64,000 nt of DNA from the NCBI GenBank assembly GCA_032622095.1, contig CP136062.1, forward strand, positions 620,001-684,000, written 5' to 3'. Source of the stretch: Siphonodentalium dalli (taxonomy: Eukaryota > Mollusca > Scaphopoda > Gadilida > Siphonodentaliidae). Below the pieces are notes generated by a model. That model was not told where the DNA came from, ran no database searches, and worked only from the letters and a program-made list of their open reading frames with translations. A program made the position numbers and the translations under genes. This document shows positions 35,664-43,564 of the stretch, piece after piece (position 1 is the first letter of the stretch; every line of letters starts with the position of its first letter).

Positions 35664-35795
35664 TGAAAACTTCCAAAAAGTTCAAAAAGGTCAAAAAGTT
35701 CAAAAAGTTCAAAAAGTTCAAAAAGGTCAAAAAGTTCAAAAATTAAAAAAATTTCAAAAAGTTCAAAAATTTCAAAAAACTTCAAAAATTAAACA
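35664..35795 (+). repeat. AAAAAGTTC minisatellite, left arm
   Basis: Head-to-tail ~10-base units of CAAAAAGTT with occasional GGTC or TTTC variants. The translated Phe/Leu/Glu-rich frames are artefacts. Confidence 0.9.
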
Positions 35796-35900
35796 AAATT
35801 CAGGATTTAGTCATAAATGTGACCCGCTATATCAAATCCAGTCGGAAGTCGGTTTTTTTTATCCTGTGCCAATGCATTCTCTTATATATGCGAGTCGCCC

Positions 35901-35955
<55 letters not shown>

Positions 35956-36057
35956 CTGTAATGCGCATGTCAACGCCGCGCCGCCGGCGGCGGCGGCGGC
36001 GGCGGCAACTACATAATTCTATGGCATGCAAAGAAATTGGCGGCGGCGGCGGCGGTT
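35901..36057 (+). repeat. CGG triplet arrays, left arm
   Basis: A pure run of about 18 GCG/CGG triplets at 35901-35954 is followed by shorter ones at ~35979-36005 and 36037-36055. They are separated by GCGCATGTCAACGCCGCGCC and TATGGCATGCAAAGAAATT. A related block lies at ~36880-36950. The polyglycine frame is not a gene. Confidence 0.9.
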
Positions 36058-36067
36058 AAGGATTTAG

Positions 36068-36080
36068 TCAGTGATGATAC

Positions 36081-36111
<31 letters not shown>

Positions 36112-36412
36112 GGTGGTGTTGTTGTTGTTGTTGTTGGTGTTGTTGTTGTTGGTGTTGTTGTTGTTGTTGTTGGTGGTGTTGTTGTTGTTGTTGGTGTTGT
36201 TGTTGTTGTTGTTGTGGCTGATGATACTGTTGTTGGTGTTGTTGTTGTTGTTGTTGTTGGTGTTGTTGGTGTTGTTGTTGTTGTTGTGGCTGATGATACT
36301 GTTGTTGTTGTTGTTGTTGTTGTTCTGAAGGCGTGTGTTTAACTTTGATATGACGCTTCAAACTATCTTGCCAAGCATAGACACTTAAGCACTCTTCACA
36401 TTGATACTTCAT
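36068..36412 (-). CDS. C2H2 finger protein with poly-Q/H tract, left-arm copy
   Basis: This is the inverted copy of the gene at 40436. It starts at 36412 with MKYQCEECLSVYAWQD, a single C2H2 finger (C-x2-C-x12-H-x4-H). The tail of ~85 residues is nearly all Gln with His-Gln and YHQPQQ interruptions, and the frame ends in YHH. It is 114 codons long against 119 in the right arm; the difference lies in whole triplets of the CAA repeat. Single N-terminal fingers occur on some Polinton-like packaging ATPases, but here the finger and ATPase are on separate frames. Confidence 0.6.
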
Positions 36413-36493
36413 TTTCCTATATAATCAGTGAAATCGAGCGTTCTTTTATGCACCTATATTTATATAGAACAGAAACAAGGGAAACGTGGTGGA

Positions 36494-36694
36494 CTAGTTA
36501 ACTAGTTCAGGCTGTCGTTCACAACGTCTCTTAGTGTTGTTTGTACTGGATACAAATTTATCACATTGGCTACAATACAACCTACCTATCCAAATGTCAA
36601 TGCAATTATGAGTGAATTCAAAATGAGAGTATATATATAAGCATTTGTATCGACATCTCGTGAATCTATCGAAATATCTTACTTCTCTTTCCAA
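36494..36694 (-). CDS. Cys-rich small ORF, left-arm copy
   Basis: This encodes the same 66 residues as the right-arm ORF at 40154-40354, with matched pairs CRYKC and YCSQC and a final RRCERQPELVN. The first codon is TTG, so an upstream exon or a non-ATG start would be needed. The function is unknown. Confidence 0.45.
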   Translation of the reverse strand: MEREVRYFDRFTRCRYKCLYIYSHFEFTHNCIDIWIGRLYCSQCDKFVSSTNNTKRRCERQPELVN

Positions 36695-36910
36695 ATTGCG
36701 TAATAATTATGTTGAGGTTCAGTGGGTACGTCCTATATATCCAGCTGAAGGCAGAATGGACAATTGCTTCCTCTGATGTACAGTTAGTTTGAATCAGTAA
36801 ACATATGCACATGATTGTGTCTGTGCAACTTGAAACAATACAATTAAAATCTGGTCGTTTTCGGCGGCGGCCGTAATGCGCATGTCAACGCCGCGCCGCC
36901 GGCGGCGGAG

Positions 36911-36941
<31 letters not shown>

Positions 36942-37097
36942 CGGCGGTTAAGGATTTAGTCACAAATATGGCTTGTTTCCATTCATCGGAAAACTATGGG
37001 GGTAAGGTGGTGAGCGCCACCGAAAAAAGCAAGTGAGCGAGGGAAAAAAGAGAAAAATAACATGACAAGTGGTACATAGTACAATTTATTATATTAA

Positions 37098-37163
37098 CTA
37101 TTCACTGTCACTTTCGTCCGAATTGTCATCACTTTCGTCAGATGTGTCATTTGTTTCGTCCAT
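37098..37163 (-). CDS. acidic tail ORF, left-arm copy
   Basis: A 21-residue acidic sequence (MDETNDTSDESDDNSDESD...) ending in TAG. The frame continues upstream to KYRPLLEKF, so it is probably the acidic C-terminus of a longer or spliced protein. The identical ORF is at 39729-39794. Confidence 0.4.
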   Translation of the reverse strand: MDETNDTSDESDDNSDESDSE

Positions 37164-37188
37164 GAACTTTTCTAGCAATGGTCTGTAC

Positions 37189-37225
<37 letters not shown>

Positions 37226-37232
37226 ATTGATA

Positions 37233-37442
37233 TTAATATGTTTGCCAATAATTTACACATCCATGAATCGATCTGAAAACATGGTTCATTGTCAACATTT
37301 TTGACGAGTAGTTGTCAATATTTAGACATTCCTGGAAGAAATTATCCCAACTGCCTTCCCGTTCGACCCATTGGTCAGTGTATAATGTCACGATAGTGTG
37401 TGCCCGTGGCTCACAAATGACGATCGAGGTGCGGTAATATAT
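37233..37442 (-). CDS. small ORF with DQWVEREGSWDNFF, left-arm copy
   Basis: This is the inverted counterpart of 39447-39659. It keeps the same frame although it lacks one codon (the Asn of NHNVF) relative to the right arm. Unknown family, Cys- and Trp-containing. Confidence 0.4.
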   Translation of the reverse strand: MYYRTSIVICEPRAHTIVTLYTDQWVEREGSWDNFFQECLNIDNYSSKMLTMNHVFRSIHGCVNYWQTY

Positions 37443-37465
37443 TCATCGATATAAAGATAAGTGTA

Positions 37466-37702
37466 TCAACATAATATTTCATTTCCAATCATGGAGTCGC
37501 ATGAAGCAGTCTTGAGTGTATTTTGCCATTCTTTGCAACACCAAACGTCTTTGTATGGAACAGGTTTGAACAAGTCATCTTTATATTCGATTAATTTCTT
37601 AACAAAATATGTTTTACCACAACCACTTGGTCCCGATATGAAAATGTTACAGGGATGTTTGAACAACAATGATTCGTCCATCTTTACCCTGAGACAGATC
37701 AT
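37466..37702 (-). pseudogene. truncated packaging-ATPase fragment, left-arm copy
   Basis: The inverted copy of the fragment at 39187-39423, identical in residues as far as I can read. It carries the Walker A loop GPSGCGKT after FKHPCNIFIS. See the right-arm entry for the family argument. Confidence 0.7.
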
Positions 37703-37712
37703 GTAAGACTGA

Positions 37713-37829
37713 TTAGGATTGTTCGGAATCAACCTTTTTTATTTTTAATGAAGAATCACCATAACTCCATACTATTCCAAATGTCCATACGAGTTCATAA
37801 TCTAAATCTGTATGCAAGGTCAAGGGCAT
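37713..37829 (-). CDS. 38-residue ORF, left-arm copy
   Basis: Starts with ATG at 37829 and reads MPLTLHTDLDYELVWTFG to a TAA, just upstream of the ATPase fragment on the same strand. The right-arm copy is at 39060-39176. Function unknown. Confidence 0.35.
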   Translation of the reverse strand: MPLTLHTDLDYELVWTFGIVWSYGDSSLKIKKVDSEQS

Positions 37830-38038
37830 CACTCTGGATTATAAAACTAAACAGTAAATAAATTTTCATTCAATGGTTGAATGTGTTAACGACCGGTTAA
37901 ATTTTCAACGTGTCATAAACTATCCATGCAGAATTAAACGCACAAAGAACCGAGAAGTAATTAGTGAAGAGCAAACAAAAACATTCCGATCTGTGTACAC
38001 CAAACGACTTGTTGTGGGTGAATACTACACAATTCCTT

Positions 38039-38509
38039 ATGGATGGAATTGATGTGTTACCAGCAGAGATGCTTTTGAAAATTTATAATAATTTGATCGA
38101 AATGTCAAAAATGGATCAAGAAATCAAACAAGAACTTAAGCAAGCTTGGTTTTTGAGGGAAAGTAGAATTATAATGGAGACTTTGCTGAACGGACATTTC
38201 TCTGAGGGACAGAGTCGACTGAGATGTTTGATTGAGAGATCAGAATATGAAACTCATTTCTTAATGGATATATTGGATCAAATGTTTTCAGATTATTGGA
38301 TATTTCATGGTGTTCCTAAAAACGAAATAAACGCAATTCGTGAATTAGTTGGAAATAATTTTACTCGCTTTGCTGAATATCAAGACACTTTTTCTTCAAA
38401 TAACTTTTCAACAGTGAAAATTGTACATGGTTCTCGGAGAATAATGTATCCATATATTCTCGTCACCTCTTCGAATTTCAAAGTTTTTTCATTGAGAATC
38501 CTGTCTTGA
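38039..38509 (+). pseudogene. F-box-like gene, left-arm copy, cut at the palindrome centre
   Basis: From the ATG at 38039 the protein opens with DGIDVLPAEMLLKIYNNLIE, which resembles an F-box (LPxExLxxIxxxL). It continues with a long helical, charged region (IKQELKQAWFLRESRI, RLRCLIERSEYETHF, YWIFHGVPKNEINAIREL) to FAEYQD. At 38387 the arm ends, and the frame reads antisense loop sequence to a stop. This arm thus keeps the N-terminus and loses the true C-terminus. The F-box reading rests on one motif, and the protein family is unknown to me. Confidence 0.5.
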
Positions 38510-38778
38510 TATTCAGCAAAGCGAGTAAAATTATTTCCAACTAATTCACGAATTGCGTTTATTTCGTTTTTAGGAACACCATGAAATATCCAATAATCTG
38601 AAAACATTTGATCCAATATATCCATTAAGAAATCAGTTTCAAATTCTGATCTCTCAATCAAACATCTCAGTCGACTCTGTCCCTCAGAGAAATGTCCGTT
38701 CAGCAAAGTCTCCATTATAATTCTACTTTCCCTCAAAAACCAAGCTTGCTTAAGTTCTTGTTTGATTTCTTGATCCAT
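38380..38778 (-). CDS. F-box-like gene, right-arm copy, reading across the loop
   Basis: The frame starts at the internal ATG (38778) with MDQEIKQELKQAWFL and matches the left-arm copy through FAEYQD. It then continues through the loop as RILNEKTLKFEEVTRIYG and REPCTIFTVEKLFEEK, which looks more coding-like than the opposite strand. The loop therefore probably belongs to this gene. Just upstream, the Ser codon TCA of the left arm is TAA here (38784-38782), which separates this frame from the F-box-like N-terminus whose ATG is at 38850. The 3' end is lost where the inverted copy begins. Confidence 0.5.
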   Translation of the reverse strand: MDQEIKQELKQAWFLRESRIIMETLLNGHFSEGQSRLRCLIERSEFETDFLMDILDQMFSDYWIFHGVPKNEINAIRELVGNNFTRFAEYQDRILNEKTLKFEEVTRIYGYIILREPCTIFTVEKLFEEKVS

Positions 38779-39059
38779 TTTTTACATTTCGATCAAATTA
38801 TTATAAATTTTCAAAAGCATCTCTGCTGGTAACACATCAATTCCATCCATAAGGAATTGTGTAGTATTCACCCACAACAAGTCGTTTGATGTACACAGAT
38901 CGGAATGTTTTTGTTTGCTCTTCACTAATTACTTCTCGGTTCTTTGTGCGTTTAATTCTGCATGGATAGTTTATGACACGTTGAAAATTTAACCGGTCGT
39001 TAACACATTCAACCATTGAATGAAAATTTATTTACTGTTTAGTTTTATAATCCAGAGTG

Positions 39060-39176
39060 ATGCCCTTGACCTTGCATACAGATTTAGATTATGAACTCGT
39101 ATGGACATTTGGAATAGTATGGAGTTATGGTGATTCTTCATTAAAAATAAAAAAGGTTGATTCCGAACAATCCTAA
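39060..39176 (+). CDS. 38-residue ORF, right-arm copy
   Basis: ATG at 39060; contains LDYELVWTFGIVWSYGD and ends KKVDSEQS. It lies 10 bases before the ATPase ATG at 39187 on the same strand. Identical frame in the left arm. No family recognised. Confidence 0.35.
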   Translation: MPLTLHTDLDYELVWTFGIVWSYGDSSLKIKKVDSEQS

Positions 39177-39186
39177 TCAGTCTTAC

Positions 39187-39423
39187 ATGATCTGTCTCAG
39201 GGTAAAGATGGACGAATCATTGTTGTTCAAACATCCCTGTAACATTTTCATATCGGGACCAAGTGGTTGTGGTAAAACATATTTTGTTAAGAAATTAATC
39301 GAATATAAAGATGACTTGTTCAAACCTGTTCCATACAAAGACGTTTGGTGTTGCAAAGAATGGCAAAATACACTCAAGACTGCTTCATGCGACTCCATGA
39401 TTGGAAATGAAATATTATGTTGA
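39187..39423 (+). pseudogene. truncated viral/Polinton-type packaging ATPase fragment
   Basis: The frame encodes about 78 residues. MDESLLFKHPCNIFISGPSG leads into the Walker A motif GPSGCGKT, followed by YFVKKLIEYKDDLFKPVP and DVWCCKEWQ. This order (FKHP..., GP(T/S)GCGKT, FVxxLI, P-P, W-C--EWQ) is the N-terminal part of the FtsK/HerA-like (A32-type) DNA-packaging ATPases of Polintons/Mavericks, adintoviruses and relatives. Walker B and the rest of the ATPase domain are missing and the frame ends in TGA after NEILC, so it is a fragment or a first exon. It is not expected to package DNA on its own. ATG at 39208 (AAAGATGG) is an alternative start. Confidence 0.75.
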
Positions 39424-39446
39424 TACACTTATCTTTATATCGATGA

Positions 39447-39659
39447 ATATATTACCGCACCTCGATCGTCATTTGTGAGCCACGGGCACACACTATCGTG
39501 ACATTATACACTGACCAATGGGTCGAACGGGAAGGCAGTTGGGATAATTTCTTCCAGGAATGTCTAAATATTGACAACTACTCGTCAAAAATGTTGACAA
39601 TGAACCATAATGTTTTCAGATCGATTCATGGATGTGTAAATTATTGGCAAACATATTAA
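39447..39659 (+). CDS. small ORF with DQWVEREGSWDNFF, right-arm copy
   Basis: A 70-codon open stretch without an obvious ATG, reading IVICEPRAHTIVTLYTDQWV, then EGSWDNFFQECLNIDNYSS and SIHGCVNYWQTY before TAA. The composition looks coding, and the left arm keeps the frame despite an in-frame 3-base difference. It could be an exon of the ATPase gene region. Family unknown. Confidence 0.4.
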   Translation: MYYRTSIVICEPRAHTIVTLYTDQWVEREGSWDNFFQECLNIDNYSSKMLTMNHNVFRSIHGCVNYWQTY

Positions 39660-39666
39660 TATCAAT

Positions 39667-39675
<9 letters not shown>

Positions 39676-39701
<26 letters not shown>
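39676..39701. repeat. (TA)n microsatellite, right arm
   Basis: An alternating TA run just before the acidic ORF; the counterpart in the left arm is at ~37194-37219. Confidence 0.9.
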
Positions 39702-39703
<2 letters not shown>

Positions 39704-39728
39704 GTACAGACCATTGCTAGAAAAGTTC

Positions 39729-39794
39729 ATGGACGAAACAAATGACACATCTGACGAAAGTGATGACAATTCGGACGAAAGTGACAGTGAATAG
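39729..39794 (+). CDS. acidic tail ORF, right-arm copy
   Basis: Encodes MDETNDTSDESDDNSDESD... and ends in TAG. It is preceded in frame by LKYRPLLEKF back to the TA repeat, so it is likely the acidic C-terminus of a longer protein. Confidence 0.4.
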   Translation: MDETNDTSDESDDNSDESDSE

Positions 39795-39944
39795 TTAATA
39801 TAATAAATTGTACTATGTACCACTTGTCATGTTATTTTTCTCTTTTTTCCCTCGCTCACTTGCTTTTTTCGGTGGCGCTCACCACCTTACCCCCATAGTT
39901 TTCCGATGAATGGAAACAAGCCATATTTGTGACTAAATCCTTAA

Positions 39945-40017
39945 CCGCCGCCGCCGCCGCCGCCGCCGCCTCCGCCGCCGGCGGCGCGGCGTTGACATGC
40001 GCATTACGGCCGCCGCC
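39945..40017. repeat. CCG triplet array, right arm (inner)
   Basis: CCG runs flank GCGCGGCGTTGACATGCGCA, matching the left-arm block at ~36870-36950 in inverted order. Confidence 0.85.
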
Positions 40018-40153
40018 GAAAACGACCAGATTTTAATTGTATTGTTTCAAGTTGCACAGACACAATCATGTGCATATGTTTACTGATTCAAACTAACTGT
40101 ACATCAGATATATAGGACGTACCCACTGAACCTCAACATAATTATTACGCAAT

Positions 40154-40354
40154 TTGGAAAGAGAAGTAAGATATTTCGATAGATTCACGAGATGTCGATA
40201 CAAATGCTTATATATATACTCTCATTTTGAATTCACTCATAATTGCATTGACATTTGGATAGGTAGGTTGTATTGTAGCCAATGTGATAAATTTGTATCC
40301 AGTACAAACAACACTAAGAGACGTTGTGAACGACAGCCTGAACTAGTTAACTAG
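40154..40354 (+). CDS. Cys-rich small ORF, right-arm copy
   Basis: Sixty-six residues from a TTG codon: LEREVRYFDRFTRCRYKC, an aromatic stretch, YCSQCDKFVSS and RRCERQPELVN, then TAG. The CxxC and paired Cys could bind zinc. It precedes the finger-polyQ gene on the same strand by ~80 bases. Unknown family. Confidence 0.45.
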   Translation: MEREVRYFDRFTRCRYKCLYIYSHFEFTHNCIDIWIGRLYCSQCDKFVSSTNNTKRRCERQPELVN

Positions 40355-40435
40355 TCCACCACGTTTCCCTTGTTTCTGTTCTATATAAATATAGGTGCAT
40401 AGAAGAACGCTCGATTTCACTGATTATATAGGAAA

Positions 40436-40795
40436 ATGAAGTATCAATGTGAAGAGTGCTTAAGTGTCTATGCTTGGCAAGATAGTTTGAAGCGTCATAT
40501 CAAAGTTAAACACACGCCTTCAGAACAACAACAACAACAACAACAGTATCATCAGCCACAACAACAACACCAACAACACCAACAACAACAACAACAACAC
40601 CAACAACAACAACAGTATCATCAGCCACAACAACAACAACAACAACAACACCAACAACAACAACAACACCAACAACAACAACACCACCACCAACAACAAC
40701 AACAACAACACCAACAACAACAACAACACCAACAACAACAACAACACCACCACCAACAACAACAACAACAACAACAACAACAGTATCATCACTGA
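40436..40795 (+). CDS. C2H2 finger protein with poly-Q/H tract, right-arm copy
   Basis: ATG in good context (GAAAATGA). Residues 5-26 form one C2H2 finger (CEECLSVYAWQDSLKRHIKV then KH). After TPSE the remaining ~90 residues are Gln with regular His and YHQPQ breaks, encoded by CAA repeats, and the frame ends in YHH before TGA. The start and finger are intact in both arms. The long Q tract is probably a microsatellite expansion. A DNA-binding role is inferred from the finger only. Confidence 0.6.
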   Translation: MKYQCEECLSVYAWQDSLKRHIKVKHTPSEQQQQQQQYHQPQQQHQQHQQQQQQHQQQQQYHQPQQQQQQQHQQQQQHQQQQHHHQQQQQQHQQQQQHQQQQQHHHQQQQQQQQQQYHH

Positions 40796-40807
40796 CTAAA
40801 TCCTTAA

Positions 40808-40954
40808 CCGCCGCCGCCGCCGGCGGCGGCGGCCGTCAATTTCTTTGCATGCCATAGGATTATGTAGTTGCCGCCGCCGCCACCGCCGCCGCCGCCGGAG
40901 GCGCGGCGTTGACATGCGCATTACAGCCGCCGCCGCCGCCGCCGCCGCCGCGGG
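40808..40954. repeat. CCG triplet arrays, right arm (outer)
   Basis: Several CCG runs separated by GTCAATTTCTTTGCATGCCA and GCGCGGCGTTGACATGCGCA, the inverted counterpart of 35901-36057 but with shorter runs. Confidence 0.9.
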
Positions 40955-41045
40955 CGACTCGCATATATAAGAGAATGCATTGGCACAGGATAAAAAAAAC
41001 CGACTTCCGACTGGATTTGATATAGCGGGTCACATTTATGACTAA

Positions 41046-41265
41046 ATCCTGAATTTTGTTTAATTTTTGAAGTTTTTTGAAATTTGTGAAATTTGTGAAA
41101 TTTGTGAAGTTTTTGAAGTTTTTGAAGTTTTTCGAAATTTTTGAAATTTTGTAAGTTTTTGAAATTTTTGAACTTTTTGAACTTTTTGAACTTTTTGAAC
41201 TTTTTGACCTTTTTGAACTTTTTGAACTTTTTGAACTTTTTGACCTTTTTGAACTTTTTGGAAGT
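41046..41265 (+). repeat. TTTTTGAAC minisatellite, right arm
   Basis: About twenty ~10-base units of TTTTTGAACT and variants (GAAATTTGT, GAAGTTTTT). It is longer than the left-arm copy by several units, which shows that the arms have diverged. Confidence 0.9.
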
Positions 41266-41619
41266 TTTCAATGCGAGTGTCACTTTAACATTATCCCACA
41301 GTGTGCGCCATGTGTTACTTTAACATTCATCCATAGTGAGTGTCACTTTAATAATCATTCCCCGTGAGAGACTAGTATCCCTTTAATATTCAAGACTGAA
41401 GCTACCCCACCGAGATCATCACGTGATATACATGTAGATAATATACCATTCATATGGAGAAATCTGGATATAACCAGCGGGTCATGTCCGGACATGTCCA
41501 ACCGGTACAAATAGACCGACGCGTGGGCGGAGAATATAGGTCAAACTCCAACGGGAGTACTGCAGAGAATGTAGGTCAAACTGTCTAGACTGGCACCAAA
41601 CAGGCCCGGTATCATCACA

Positions 41620-42216
41620 TCTGGCCATGTGAACGGGTTCCAAACAATTATGTTTCGAGTGAAAAGGTCAGAGGTAGCAAATTACTCTAAATGACGCGGA
41701 ACGTGAAATGTTGACGCTTCATTTTGTCGCATATTGCAATTTTAGAAGATATGAACACTTCAATTAAAACAAGTTGTAAATTTTCAATGATCTTCCCACA
41801 ACAATCATGTGATCGATTTTGCAAAAAAAATGTATTGGTAATCGCATTAGCGCAAATATGACTGTACGATTACACACCACATGTCCCAATTAGGCCAGAT
41901 AAAGGGATTTTATAATCGACAACGGTTAAACCACAAGACAGACCACCACACTGTTGGTCCAACCAAATTGCGACCACGCCCTTTAGGCCATGTGTACGTG
42001 TGAACGGGTCCCAAACCATATTCTTGCATATGGCGAAGTCCACCCGTTATGTGTGTACACCTCCTTTGGTAAGAAATACTGCTGACCTTGTGATTTTGAT
42101 TGCGAATTATAAATGTTATACCTAAACAGAATACAACCAAAGCATATTATGCAATCTGATTGTTAACATTTATGAGGCCTGATAACCCTGTCTAGATCAC
42201 AGGACGTATAACTGTT
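41620..42216. other. right flank of the palindrome
   Basis: The stretch ~41705-41930 is a diverged direct repeat of ~34910-35135. GGCCATGTG-GAACGGGT-CC-AAAC occurs twice, at ~41624 and ~41987. No gene recognised. Confidence 0.45.
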
Positions 42217-42958
42217 ATATTTATATATTTACATACACCTGATATCTCTTCCGATTTCCCCATAGCGTTACGGTAGACACGCCCCCTTATTCAATGCGTT
42301 CATAAATCTATGAACGTAACGTCACGTTCAATGTCGTTCATAGGTTTATGAACACATTGTTCCCGGAAATCACCGGGGATTGTCGGACATTACCGACTGC
42401 TTGAGTATCTAGTCAGCCAATACGCCAAGGATTTGATAGCAAACAATATGTAATCGAGGTTCACGATTGGATGGCTTGTGGCATCTGATCGCGAGCACGG
42501 GTGGCACAAGATGTTCGGTTGACTATCAGAATGTTGGTTATCATATAATTCCATAATATGTCAAATATAGCGAATTATCGAAATATGAAATACAACGAAA
42601 AAGCGAAATATGAAAATACAGCGAAATAGCACGAAAAATCGAAATAGGAAAATACAGGGAAATAGCGAAATAGAGCAAAATATAGAAATAGGAAATTATT
42701 TTTATAAACGAAATAACGGACATATTTGAAAAAAGTGTTTTTGACTTAATAACGGACATATTTGGAGAAGTGTTTTAAAGAGCGTAAGTATATAAATATG
42801 AATAATAAACGGCGGACTCAACGTGGTCATGGGTTTTGACTGCGATAAAAAATCAGCAAACTCCGCATGAACCCCTTTGGGGTTTATGCAGTTTGCTGAA
42901 TTTTTCTCGCGGTCAAAATCCCATGACCACATTGAAACCGCCGTTCATTTCTTATATA
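42217..42958 (-). repeat. ~742-bp interspersed repeat, copy B
   Basis: This is the inverted counterpart of 5113-5855, with the same hairpin (42838-42935), the same AAATAGCGAAATA-type short repeats and the same palindromic GTTCATAGGTTTATGAAC segment. Differences are scattered substitutions and short indels. Confidence 0.8.
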
Positions 42959-43564
42959 AAACAAAGTGCACCATTCCAAATTTCATGCATAGAAACAAGT
43001 TTTATTCCACACCGAGATGCCAGGCCAGATGGCACTGAGTAAAATTTTATTCCATAAAATTATATGGATAGCATACACACACTGTTTACATTTAAAACAA
43101 TTACATGTTTCTGAAATACGCTCAAATTCTTTCATCCTATCTGTGGTTCTACGTAACTATGGGTGAGAATTTCACACTATATGTGCCATGAATCTGAATG
43201 AGCTAAGATCGCATGTAGTAACATCATGATTTATAATGGAATATGCAATGGTTTGAATGTAATCAATTTCAATTGGGGGAGGGTCCGGGAGGGTGCGCGA
43301 GATCTTTTTTTTTGGATTTACAGCTGGGAGTTACCGTTCAAATCTCGAGATTAACGGGGTCTTTATTGGTGTTATATGGTGCTGACAGGTTCATTTAATG
43401 ACAAAATTACGATTAGCCAATTAAGCTGGATAAACAACTCATGTGGCGGCACACGTCGGTTTCATTTGCGGCCCAACCAAATATACCACATGTAATTTCA
43501 TTAGGTTGTCGCTTGAGGGACCTAGCAGCAATAATACGCATCGTAGCATTGATCTTGGTTACGA
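42959..43564. other. unassigned DNA
   Basis: No feature recognised before the foldback element. Confidence 0.4.

Larger units (their letters stand above)
35315..41619. repeat. 6.3-kb palindrome of a virus-derived (Polinton/adintovirus-like) element
   Basis: Left arm 35315-38387 is the inverted copy of right arm 38502-41619; only the 114-bp loop 38388-38501 is unique. The outermost matched bases are TGTGATGATACCGGGCCTG. From outside in, each arm holds ~340 bp with repeated TTAAAGTGACACT motifs, an AAAAAGTTC-type minisatellite, the CATTCTCTTATATATGCG motif, CGG arrays, and a set of short genes described separately. The arms differ by substitutions and triplet indels, so this is not an exact copy. 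The packaging-ATPase fragment and compact small genes point to viral or Polinton-like ancestry; no polymerase, integrase or capsid gene was seen. Confidence 0.85.

Noticed and set aside
35819-36016. Frame with a long polyglycine run
   Set aside because: It is the translated CGG array with no conserved flanks.
36037-36342. Poly-Val and poly-Leu frames antisense to the Q/H tract
   Set aside because: They are shadows of the CAA repeat; the coding strand is shown by the C2H2 finger at the start.
35315-41619. Complete Polinton/Maverick or intact virus genome
   Set aside because: No DNA polymerase B, integrase, protease or capsid genes are visible, and the ATPase stops before Walker B.
35315-41619. 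Pure assembly foldback artefact
   Set aside because: The arms differ in substitutions, triplet indels and minisatellite length and there is a unique loop, so an exact self-copy is unlikely. Not excluded without reads.
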